A stretch of DNA of 38,426 nucleotides from AC-52 sp044870295 (GTDB lineage Bacteria > Actinomycetota > UBA4738), in NCBI GenBank assembly GCA_044870295.1, contig JBIOYQ010000147.1, positions 1 through 38,426 of the forward strand, read 5' to 3'. Shown here piece by piece: positions 21,282-28,683 of the stretch. The position numbers and the translations under genes were made by a program. Below the pieces are notes generated by a model. It made no database searches. It saw nothing but the letters and a program-made list of their open reading frames with translations, and was not told the origin of the DNA. The first letter of the stretch is position 1. Each line of letters opens with the position of its first letter.

Positions 21282-21878
21282 ATGCGACTTCGTCGTGTCG
21301 GGCTCGTCGTCCTCCTCGGCGCCCTCGTTGCCTGTACGCGTCAGACGGTGCTGGTGGACAGCTCTCCCGGTAGCTCGCATCCGGCCATCCAGTCCTTCGA
21401 CCAGCATGGGCTGCGCTTCGATTATCCGGGTGCGTGGCTGCGGTTCGACGTCGCCCCACCACAGCCCTCACCGAACGACCAGCCGTCACCGACGGTCCAG
21501 CCACAGCTCCAGTCCATCGACGCCGTGGGCTTGGACGAGCTGAACAACGTCACCATCGTGTACGGATTGTCCGGGCTTCCCACCGACGACTTCGGTTCGT
21601 GGAGCGAGATGACCAGGCAGGAGCTGGACGCTCGCGTGGCCTCACATCAAGTCCAGCTGTTGTCGGATCCCGAGGAGATCAGCATCGCCGGTCAGCCGGC
21701 GCTGCGCTACTCGATCCGCGTCCCGAGTGGCGTGGGCTACAACGTCGACGTGACGTGGGTCGGGTTCCTGCGAGGCAGCACGCAGTTCGTCGTCACCTGT
21801 ACGAGCCTTCCCGAGCGGGCCGCGGAGATCCGATCCGGCTGCGAGAGGGTGCTGTCGACGCTTCAGGTCGCCGGCTGA
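21282..21878 (+). CDS. Predicted lipoprotein of unknown function
   Basis: The protein has 198 residues. MRLRR, a hydrophobic core and the lipobox LVAC with C18 give a clear lipoprotein signal. The mature part has a short proline- and serine-rich stretch (about 55-75) followed by a beta-rich domain; two further cysteines near the C-terminus (VTCTSL and SGCER) could form a disulfide. The general look resembles PsbP/DUF-type lipoproteins whose domain opens with the phrase 'GLRFDYPGAW', but I cannot name the family with certainty. The ATG at 21282 is chosen for the signal and the promoter. Its last 16 bases overlap the end of selB on the other strand. Confidence 0.82.
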   Translation: MRLRRVGLVVLLGALVACTRQTVLVDSSPGSSHPAIQSFDQHGLRFDYPGAWLRFDVAPPQPSPNDQPSPTVQPQLQSIDAVGLDELNNVTIVYGLSGLPTDDFGSWSEMTRQELDARVASHQVQLLSDPEEISIAGQPALRYSIRVPSGVGYNVDVTWVGFLRGSTQFVVTCTSLPERAAEIRSGCERVLSTLQVAG

Positions 21879-23797
21879 GGCGGCCCGGACCGTAGCAAAC
21901 GAACGTCGCCCTGTCGGCGAGTGATCCCCTTCGCATCGAAGTACTCGAGGATGGGCAGCGCGAATCTCCGGCTGGTCCCCAACGCTTCCCTGAAACGGGA
22001 CACCGTCAGTCCGGGCGGGCCGGCTCGGGCGCGGATGATGGACTCCGCCCGCGCCAACAGGTCCGCGGTGATGACGATGTCGGGCGATATGCGGACCAAC
22101 CGGCCCTCGCCGGCGGTCGCTCGGATCAGCTCCTCGGTGAAGCCCGATGCGATCAGCTCGCGAACCGTGGGAGGCGTCGTGTCACCGGCGGCGACGGCCG
22201 CCACCAGTCGATCGGCGTCCTCGCGGCCCGCGGTCGACGGCCGGCGTCCCGGCAGGCGCATCACGGCTCCCTCCCGCTCGACGGCGCCGGCGGATGCCAG
22301 GCGATCGATGACGGCGTCGGCCAGTCCACCGTCCGCCAACGCCTCGTGATCGCGGGACAGGAGCGCCCGGATGTCCACCACGTCAACGCCGGGGCTGAGC
22401 GGCCGGTCCGCATGATGCGCGGCGAGCGCGGTCGCCACGGCACGGCCGGCAGCGTCGACCAGGTCTGCGCTGACCAGCCAATCGCCGAGCCTCAGGATCC
22501 CCCGTCGCACCATCTCGTCGGGGCCGACCCCGGTCGCCGCCTGGAGCCTGGACCCGCGGAGCGCGCCTCGGTGTCGAACCATCCGGTCGGCCACGTCGAT
22601 CCGCGGGAGGCCGTCCAGCGTTGCGAGCCACCGTGCCTGGTCTGCGGCCGGCCCGCCGGTCGGATCGACGTCCAGCACGCGGCCTCCCGCAACGGTCTCC
22701 CGCCGGCCCACCTCCCGGACCACGAACGAGTCACCGAGGTCCAGGACCAGCGGGCGGTCCAGGGTGACCCGGACGTAGGCCGTTGCCGGTGCCCCATCCG
22801 CCGGCGGCGTCAGCCGGCGCTCCTCGGAGAGAAACTGGATGCGAACGTCCCGCTCGGCGGACCCGACGTGCAGCTTGTACGCGCCACGTGAGGCCAGGGG
22901 GTGGTCCAGTCCGCGTACCGGCCACAACACACCACCGAACACCGACACCGGCCGCCACTGACCCGGGAGGGTGAGGACGTCGCCGCGGGTCAGGTCCTCT
23001 TTCGGCGTGCCCGCCAGGTTCACGGCCACCCGGCTGACCGGGTACGCGGTGTCGAGGGAGCGCTTGTGGGTCTGCAACCCACGGATGCGCGCCCGGTGCC
23101 CTGACGGGAGCACTTGTGCCTCCTGCCCGACGGCGAGCGGCCCGCCGGTCAGGGTTCCGGTCACCACCGTTCCCGCTCCCTTGATGGTGAAGACCCGATC
23201 GATGAACTGACGCGGACGGCTGGCCCGCTCTGGCGGAGGAGCTTGGGCCACCAGATCGTCCAACGCTCCGATGAGAGCGTCGATGCCTTCCCCCGTCACG
23301 GCCGAGCACGGGATCAACGGGGCGTCCTCCAGCCTGGTGCCGCGCAGCCGCGCCTTCACCTCGGTTGTGCGCTCGGCGAGGGTGGCGGCATCCACGGTGT
23401 CGAGCTTCGTGAGCGCGACCACGGCTCCGTCCACGCCCAACACGTCGACGATCTCTGCGTGCTCCTCGGACTGGGGCTTCCAGCCTTCGTCGGCGGCGAC
23501 GACGAACAGCACGAGCCGCACGGGGCCCACGCCGGCGAGCATGTTCCGGACGAACCGTTCGTGGCCTGGGACGTCGACGAACCCGATCTCCCGCCCCGAT
23601 GGCAACGTGGTCCACGCGAACCCGAGGTCGATGGTCAGTCCGCGCCGCTTCTCCTCGGCCAGGCGGTCCGGGTCTATCCCGGTCAGACGGAGGATCAGCG
23701 CCGACTTGCCGTGGTCCACGTGTCCGGCCGTGGCCACGACCTGCAGCGACGGGGCAGGAGGGCTCGCTCCTTCGATCGGGGTCGGCTGCGCGCTCAC
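21863..23797 (-). CDS. selB: Selenocysteine-specific translation elongation factor
   Basis: The 644-residue GTPase delivers selenocysteyl-tRNA(Sec) to UGA codons marked by a SECIS hairpin. G-motifs are GHVDHGKS at 25-32, DVPGHE at 75-80 and TKLD at 130-133. EF-Tu-like beta barrels follow, then a C-terminal array of winged helices that reads the SECIS. The GTG at 23797 lies 10 bases after the selA stop and gives a start close to the G domain; an upstream extension would overlap selA. Length fits the family. It forms an operon with the ABM gene and selA. selD, selC and any selenoprotein gene are not in the window. Confidence 0.95.
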   Translation of the reverse strand: MSAQPTPIEGASPPAPSLQVVATAGHVDHGKSALILRLTGIDPDRLAEEKRRGLTIDLGFAWTTLPSGREIGFVDVPGHERFVRNMLAGVGPVRLVLFVVAADEGWKPQSEEHAEIVDVLGVDGAVVALTKLDTVDAATLAERTTEVKARLRGTRLEDAPLIPCSAVTGEGIDALIGALDDLVAQAPPPERASRPRQFIDRVFTIKGAGTVVTGTLTGGPLAVGQEAQVLPSGHRARIRGLQTHKRSLDTAYPVSRVAVNLAGTPKEDLTRGDVLTLPGQWRPVSVFGGVLWPVRGLDHPLASRGAYKLHVGSAERDVRIQFLSEERRLTPPADGAPATAYVRVTLDRPLVLDLGDSFVVREVGRRETVAGGRVLDVDPTGGPAADQARWLATLDGLPRIDVADRMVRHRGALRGSRLQAATGVGPDEMVRRGILRLGDWLVSADLVDAAGRAVATALAAHHADRPLSPGVDVVDIRALLSRDHEALADGGLADAVIDRLASAGAVEREGAVMRLPGRRPSTAGREDADRLVAAVAAGDTTPPTVRELIASGFTEELIRATAGEGRLVRISPDIVITADLLARAESIIRARAGPPGLTVSRFREALGTSRRFALPILEYFDAKGITRRQGDVRLLRSGPPQPAT

Positions 23798-23807
23798 GGC
23801 GCCGGGA

Positions 23808-25208
23808 TCAGCTCTGCTCCAGGGCGTAGCGGATGGCTCGAACCAGCCGGTCGTCGTCTTCGACCGGGACCGTGCGCAGGTCGAAGGCCACGGCATCCTT
23901 GTCGACTCGGCAGAACACCGGGGGACGTCCCTGGCGGAGCCGTGCCGCCACGCTGGAGGGGTCCTTCACCGCGACGACGAGCTCGGCCGACGGGATGGCG
24001 TAGCCGGGCAGCGACCCGCCGCCGGCCACGCCCTCGCTCGTTCGCGCCGTGGCGCGGCGGAACAGCTGCGACAGCGCCTTGGCCCGATCCAGCAGGCGCG
24101 ACTGCGAGATGGACAGCAGCGACCAGACGGGAACCTCGTCGCGACGGTCGGTGGCGTAGAGGCGAAGGACCGCCTCCAACGCCGCGACGGTGAGCTTGTC
24201 GACGCGGAGCGCGCGAGCCATGGGGTGACGCCGGAGCTTCTCGACCAGCTCTGCCCGTCCGGCGATGATGCCGGCCTGAGGGCCACCCAGCAGCTTGTCC
24301 CCGGAGAACGAGGCGAGGTCCGCGCCGCCGGCCAGCGCCTCGGTGACGGCGGGTTCGTCCACCGGGACCTCGGGGTAGCGATCAAGGAGCCCGCTGCCGA
24401 CGTCATACAGGAGGGGGACCTTCGACTCCCGAGCCACCTTCGCCAGGTCGCCCAACTGGACGGCGTTGGTGAACCCGACCACGCGGTAGTTGCTCGGATG
24501 AACCTTGAGGATGAGACCCGTCCGGCGGGTCAGCGCCTTTCGATAGTCGCCAGGGCGGGTGCGATTGGTCGTGCCGACCTCGACCAGGCGTGCCCCGGAC
24601 GCGGCCATGATCTCCGGCAGTCGGAACTCGCCGCCGATCTCGATCAGCTCACCCCTCGACACGAGGACGTCCTTGCCGGAGGCGAGGGCGGCCAGCGCCA
24701 CCAGGAGAGCCGCTGCGTTGTTGTTCACGATCAGGGCATCCTCGGCCCCGGTCAGCGCGGTCACCAGAGACTCTGCCCGGGCCGTGCGCCGGCCGCGGGC
24801 TCCGGAAGCACGGTCCACCTCGAGGTCCGAGAAACCGCGCGCGGCCTCGGCCACCGCTGCCGCGGACTGGCGGGGAAGCGGGGCGCGGCCCAGGCCGGTG
24901 TGCAGGATCACCCCGGTCGCGTTGATGACCTCCGAGAGGCCGTAGTAGTCGCGCGCAACCGCGCCGACGGCGCGCGCCATGATGACCGACTCGTCGGGAA
25001 CGTCCTGGCCGGACTGGAGCCGGGCTCGCACGTCCGTCAGCACCGACAGCAGGCCCTGTTTGACCAGGGGTCGGCCGAACTTGGAGATGGCCCGGCGACC
25101 GGGCGCGGACCGAAGCAACGCGTCCACGGAGGGGACGGCCCGCCGCGCATCCTGGTCATCGACCGGCTCGGACCGCGTCTTCGATGTGGCCGGGGTTCGC
25201 GTGCTCAC
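23808..25208 (-). CDS. selA: L-seryl-tRNA(Sec) selenium transferase
   Basis: This 466-residue PLP enzyme converts Ser-tRNA(Sec) to Sec-tRNA(Sec) using selenophosphate. The PLP lysine is K305 in SFSGDKLLGGPQAG. VINATGVILHTGLGRAPL near 94-111, VNNNAAALLVAL and VGTTNRTRPGDY are strongly conserved. The N-terminal region (about 25-90) is the tRNA-binding part (VPSVDALLRS, GRPLVKQGLL). The GTG at 25208 overlaps the ABM gene's stop as GTGA, which sets the start and suggests translational coupling. selB follows 10 bases after its stop. With selB it implies that this organism makes selenoproteins. Confidence 0.96.
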   Translation of the reverse strand: MSTRTPATSKTRSEPVDDQDARRAVPSVDALLRSAPGRRAISKFGRPLVKQGLLSVLTDVRARLQSGQDVPDESVIMARAVGAVARDYYGLSEVINATGVILHTGLGRAPLPRQSAAAVAEAARGFSDLEVDRASGARGRRTARAESLVTALTGAEDALIVNNNAAALLVALAALASGKDVLVSRGELIEIGGEFRLPEIMAASGARLVEVGTTNRTRPGDYRKALTRRTGLILKVHPSNYRVVGFTNAVQLGDLAKVARESKVPLLYDVGSGLLDRYPEVPVDEPAVTEALAGGADLASFSGDKLLGGPQAGIIAGRAELVEKLRRHPMARALRVDKLTVAALEAVLRLYATDRRDEVPVWSLLSISQSRLLDRAKALSQLFRRATARTSEGVAGGGSLPGYAIPSAELVVAVKDPSSVAARLRQGRPPVFCRVDKDAVAFDLRTVPVEDDDRLVRAIRYALEQS

Positions 25209-25510
25209 GGCTGTGGTCGCTGCCAGGGAACGAAGCGCCGGTGGACCAGAGGCTCCCGATATCGCGGTTCCCACTTTTCCATGACGCCGGTGTGCTCCTC
25301 CTCGTGTTCCCATGCCCGGACCTGCTCCACCTCGTCCCATTCGGATACGACGAGGTACTCGGTGGAGTCGAGCAGTGACGGGCCCATCTCCGCCCATCGA
25401 TAGCCGGGTTGGCCCTTGGCCAGGCGGAGCATGGCGTGGAGGTCTGCTTCGAATTCCTCCCGATCTGCTCCCGGGAGGAGCGAGAACTTCAGGTACGAGA
25501 GGATGGTCAT
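25205..25510 (-). CDS. ABM (dimeric alpha-beta barrel) domain protein
   Basis: The 101-residue protein has the antibiotic-biosynthesis-monooxygenase-like fold: a first strand MTILSYLKFSLLPG, a helix (REEFEADLHAMLRLAKGQ), PGYRWAEMGPSLLDSTEYLVVSEW and a C-terminal HEEEHTGVMEKW helix. Members act as dimers, some as heme or quinol monooxygenases, many unknown. It is the first gene of the operon with selA and selB, with a GTGA overlap into selA, so its product is made together with the selenocysteine machinery. A link to selenium chemistry is speculation. Confidence 0.85.
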   Translation of the reverse strand: MTILSYLKFSLLPGADREEFEADLHAMLRLAKGQPGYRWAEMGPSLLDSTEYLVVSEWDEVEQVRAWEHEEEHTGVMEKWEPRYREPLVHRRFVPWQRPQP

Positions 25511-25519
25511 GCGGCGACG

Positions 25520-25525
25520 AGGTTA
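25520..25525 (-). promoter_or_regulatory. -10 box TAACCT, leaderless promoter of the ABM-selA-selB operon
   Basis: On the minus strand the box ends 9 bases before the ATG at 25510. This would be the only visible promoter of the three-gene operon. Confidence 0.6.
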
Positions 25526-25565
25526 GCAGCCGCGCCCTCGAGGATGCCTTGGACCACGCCTCTGT

Positions 25566-25571
25566 TACGCT
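25566..25571 (+). promoter_or_regulatory. -10 box TACGCT, leaderless promoter of nuoD
   Basis: The box ends 8 bases before the ATG at 25580. Together with the divergent TAACCT it shares a gap of only 69 bases. Confidence 0.55.
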
Positions 25572-25579
25572 TCGACTCG

Positions 25580-26767
25580 ATGGACGTCAGGGAGCGGGCT
25601 GCCTTCACCGCCGCCAGCGACGCGTGGATGCTCCGGGGGGGCGGCATCGAGGTCGTCGCCGAAGGCGAGCTGCGAACCGAGGAGATGATCCTCAACATCG
25701 GTCCGCAACACCCGTCGACGCACGGCGTGCTCCGGATCGTCCTGGAGTTGGACGGGGAGATGATCATCCGCGCCGAGCCGGTCATCGGCTACATGCACCG
25801 GGCGGCCGAGAAGCTCTCCGAGTTTCGCGATCCGCGACAGGTCCTGGTCCTGATGAACCGCCACGACTGGCTGTCCGCGTTCAACAACGAGCTGGGTTGG
25901 ATCATCGCGGTGGAGCGCATGCTCGACGTCGAGGTCCCTGAGCGGGCGCAGTGGATCCGCACCATGATGGCCGAGTGGAACCGGCTCCTGAACCACCTCA
26001 TGTTCACGGGGTCGTATCCGCTGGAGCTTGGGGCGATGACACCCATGTTCTACGCATTCCGCGAGCGGGAGATGATCCAGGGGCTGATGGAGTCGGCCAC
26101 GGGGGCGAGGATGCACCACTCCTACGTCCGAGTCGGCGGGCTGAAGGACGATCTGCCTCGCGGATTCCTGAAGCAGGGCGTCGAGGTCCTCAAGTGGACG
26201 CGCAACAAGCTTCACGACTTCGAGAATCTGATCATGGGCAACGAGATCATCCACGCCCGGACCAAGGGCATCGGCACCCTGCCCTCCGAGGTCGCGGCGG
26301 CCTACGGGTGCTCGGGTCCGATCATCCAGGCCAGCGGCGTGCCGATGGACCCGCGGAAGGACGAGCCGTACGAGAAGTACAGCGAGGTGGAGTTCGACGT
26401 CCCGGTGGGGCAGAACGGGGACTGCTACGACCGGCTGTTCGTCCTGGTCCAGCGGATGTGGGAGTCCTGCAAGATCATCGAGCAGTGCATGGACCGCCTC
26501 CCGGCCGGCCAGTACGTCTCGCCCAAGCTGCCCAAGAAGATCAAGATCCCCGAAGGTGAGATCTACGTCCGAACGGAGAATCCGCTCGGCCTCATGGGCT
26601 ACTACGTGATCGGTGATGGTGCGGACTTCCCGTACCGGCTGAAGATGCGAACGGCGTCGTTCTCCAACGTCTCGATGATCCCGGCCATCCTCCCGGGCAC
26701 GCTGGTGCCGGACCTCATCGCCATCCTCGGGAGCGTGTTCTTCGTGGTGGGAGACGTCGACCGGTAG
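25580..26767 (+). CDS. nuoD: NADH-quinone oxidoreductase subunit D homologue (isolated gene)
   Basis: This 395-residue homologue of complex I 49-kDa subunit (NDUFS2, Nqo4) normally forms part of the quinone cavity in the peripheral arm. LNIGPQHPSTHGVLR at 39-52, the GALTPMFYAFRERE segment, GGLKDDLP, FDVPVGQNGDCYDR and the terminal GDVDR are canonical, and no hydrogenase CxxC motifs occur. Unusually, the DYL tyrosine that binds quinone (Tyr87 in Thermus) is W97 in HDWLSA, and the preceding 'TYLQ..YTDR' stretch is altered. R74 in GYMHR matches Arg85 of mammalian NDUFS2. No other nuo gene is present. The ATG at 25580 is set by the promoter and homology. Confidence 0.92.
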   Translation: MDVRERAAFTAASDAWMLRGGGIEVVAEGELRTEEMILNIGPQHPSTHGVLRIVLELDGEMIIRAEPVIGYMHRAAEKLSEFRDPRQVLVLMNRHDWLSAFNNELGWIIAVERMLDVEVPERAQWIRTMMAEWNRLLNHLMFTGSYPLELGAMTPMFYAFREREMIQGLMESATGARMHHSYVRVGGLKDDLPRGFLKQGVEVLKWTRNKLHDFENLIMGNEIIHARTKGIGTLPSEVAAAYGCSGPIIQASGVPMDPRKDEPYEKYSEVEFDVPVGQNGDCYDRLFVLVQRMWESCKIIEQCMDRLPAGQYVSPKLPKKIKIPEGEIYVRTENPLGLMGYYVIGDGADFPYRLKMRTASFSNVSMIPAILPGTLVPDLIAILGSVFFVVGDVDR

Positions 26768-26770
26768 CGC

Positions 26771-27859
26771 TCACCACACGCTGGCGCGTACCGACAACGG
26801 GGGCGCGTCCGTTCGCACGCCGACACAGAAGACCTCGAAGTCGCCGAGCCCTTCCTTCGCCACCAGCTGGTTGGCGCGGGTTCGGTTCGAATAGATGCGC
26901 AAAGCGTCGATGCCACGACGGGCGGCGATCGCTTCCTGCTGGCGGGCCTGCGCTCGCCGGTCGACCTCCCGGAACCCCAGGGCAAGCAGCGCTTCGCGCT
27001 GGGATACGGGCCCCCAGACGGGAAGCGTCGCGGCCTGCGCATGCCGGCGGAGGGCTTCGAAGTCCACGCCGGCGGTGATGTCCTTCGAACCGGGGCCTTC
27101 CAGGACATCCTCGTCGAGGCGTTGACCGCGATAGCCGTGGACGGACACGGTGCCGTCCGTGGACGCGTGGATGGCGTAGTCCGCGGTCCACACGTAGCCG
27201 CGGTCGAGGAGGGCCACCGCTCGGTCCAGGAAGCGAGGGGCCTCCGGCCGCGCCACCCACTCGGCGCCGGGCGCCAGCGAGGGGACGTCGGAGGCCAGGG
27301 CGGGATCCGAGAGCGGCCCTTCCACCAGGAGGAAGCCCTCCTCCTTGCGGTCGACGTACAGCTCGACCATCCCGTCCTCGGTGGCGCGGACCCGGTGGAA
27401 GGGCAGGTTGTCCAGCAGCTCGTTGGCCAGGACGAAGCCGGCGCGACCCTTGGGCACCTCGTCCAGATCGGAGAAGGCGTCGATGCCCGAGGCGGTCAGG
27501 GCGGTTCGCGCCCCGTCGCTTCGCTCGACCGCCTCGTACCGGATCGCCTCGCGGACGGGTTCGGGCAGGGCGTCCAGGATCTGCCGGGCCAGGGTGCCGT
27601 CACCCGCCCCCGCTTCGACGACGGCGAAGGGGTCGGGCCGGCCCAACAGCTCCCAGATGTCCTCCACCTGTCGAGCCAGGAGGATGCCGAACACCGGTGA
27701 GAGGTGGGGGCTGGTCACGAAGTGTCCCTGTTCGCCGACGGACGGACGAGCGTAGAAGCCCAGCGCGGGGTGATAGAGGGCGGAGTCCATGAACTCGGCG
27801 AACGTCATCGGTCCGTCCTGGTCGATCCGCGCGCGGAGGACGTCGGCCAGCGATTCCAC
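26771..27859 (-). CDS. MidA/NDUFAF7-type protein arginine methyltransferase
   Basis: The 362-residue SAM-dependent methyltransferase belongs to the family of mitochondrial NDUFAF7 (MidA), which symmetrically dimethylates an arginine of the complex I subunit NDUFS2. Family segments in order: FMDSALYHPALGFYA near 23-37, GHFVTSPHLSPVFG near 45-58, the SAM loop VVEAGAGDGTLARQIL near 80-95, LANELLDNLPFHR near 143-155, ADYAIH, HGYRGQRL and DITAGVDFEALRRHA. Length is typical. Its stop lies 3 bases from the stop of nuoD, the gene for the likely substrate's homologue. The start is GTG at 27859, facing the MBL gene with 20 bases between; a CATGAT hexamer 6 bases upstream is a weak -10. Confidence 0.92.
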   Translation of the reverse strand: MESLADVLRARIDQDGPMTFAEFMDSALYHPALGFYARPSVGEQGHFVTSPHLSPVFGILLARQVEDIWELLGRPDPFAVVEAGAGDGTLARQILDALPEPVREAIRYEAVERSDGARTALTASGIDAFSDLDEVPKGRAGFVLANELLDNLPFHRVRATEDGMVELYVDRKEEGFLLVEGPLSDPALASDVPSLAPGAEWVARPEAPRFLDRAVALLDRGYVWTADYAIHASTDGTVSVHGYRGQRLDEDVLEGPGSKDITAGVDFEALRRHAQAATLPVWGPVSQREALLALGFREVDRRAQARQQEAIAARRGIDALRIYSNRTRANQLVAKEGLGDFEVFCVGVRTDAPPLSVRASVW

Positions 27860-27879
27860 GGTGCCATCATGGTCGCATC

Positions 27880-28683
27880 GTGGAACCGTTGGTCGACGTC
27901 GTGGTGGCGCCCAACCCAGGTCCCTTCACGCTGGAAGGGACCAATACGTGGATCGTCGGAAGGGCACCGGCGGTGGTGATCGACCCCGGGCCCGACGATG
28001 CGAGCCACCTTCGCGCTGTGGCCGAGCGGTCCGGCGAGATCACGGCCATCCTGCTGACCCATCACCACCCGGACCACGGTCCGGGGGCAACCGGTCTCGG
28101 CCGCATGTCGGGCGCACCCATCCTGGCGGCCTCGCCGCGGGACGGCGAACAGGCGCTGGCCGAAGGGACCATCGTTCGGGCCGGCGGCGTCGCGCTTCGC
28201 GTCATCCCGTCGCCGGGGCACACGCCGGATCATGTGGTGTTCTTCGAGGACGACCAGCGCTGGCTGTTCACGGGCGACGCCGTGCTGGGGCGGGGGACGA
28301 GCGTCATCGACCCACCGGAAGGCGACCTGGCCGAGTACCTCCGTTCACTGGAGAGGATGGTGGGTCTGGAGCCCGAGGTGATCTATCCGGGGCACGGTCC
28401 GGTCGTGCGCCCCGCCATGCCCAAGCTGCAGGAGTACCTGGAGCATCGGCGCCACCGCGAGCGACAGGTGGTGGCCGCCCTGCGCAGCGGTCCCCAGTCT
28501 CCCGCCGACCTGGTGCCGAAGATCTATGTGGGCTACCCGGCCGAGCTCCACGCCGCGGCGGCCCGGTCCCTGCTGGCCCACCTGCTCAAGCTGGAGCGTG
28601 ATGGGGTGGTGATCCGGATGCCCAAAGGGTCGGAGGTGTACGCCCTGACGGAGCAGGGATCACGTACCGGCGGCCAGACATGA
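27880..28683 (+). CDS. MBL-fold hydrolase, LACTB2-like (Rv3677c-like)
   Basis: This 267-residue metallo-beta-lactamase-fold protein has zinc motifs THHHPDHG near 61-68, GHTPDH near 113-118, TGDAVLGRG and YPGHG near 170. The opening NPGPFTLEGTNTWIVG and the C-terminal winged-helix-like part (about 195-260) are typical of the LACTB2 branch, which in mammals is a mitochondrial endoribonuclease. The bacterial substrate is unknown. The GTG at 27880 is used. The 3' end overlaps the crp-like gene by 98 bases. In M. tuberculosis the counterpart also lies tail-to-tail with crp. Confidence 0.9.
   Translation: MEPLVDVVVAPNPGPFTLEGTNTWIVGRAPAVVIDPGPDDASHLRAVAERSGEITAILLTHHHPDHGPGATGLGRMSGAPILAASPRDGEQALAEGTIVRAGGVALRVIPSPGHTPDHVVFFEDDQRWLFTGDAVLGRGTSVIDPPEGDLAEYLRSLERMVGLEPEVIYPGHGPVVRPAMPKLQEYLEHRRHRERQVVAALRSGPQSPADLVPKIYVGYPAELHAAAARSLLAHLLKLERDGVVIRMPKGSEVYALTEQGSRTGGQT

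Noticed and set aside
23000..25510. tRNA-Sec (selC) or selD near selA and selB
   Set aside because: The region is fully occupied by coding sequence, and no long-variable-arm tRNA or SelD-like frame is present in the window.
25580..26767. NuoD homologue as a NiFe-hydrogenase large subunit
   Set aside because: Neither the N-terminal nor the C-terminal CxxC pair is present, and the protein ends in GDVDR like complex I subunits.
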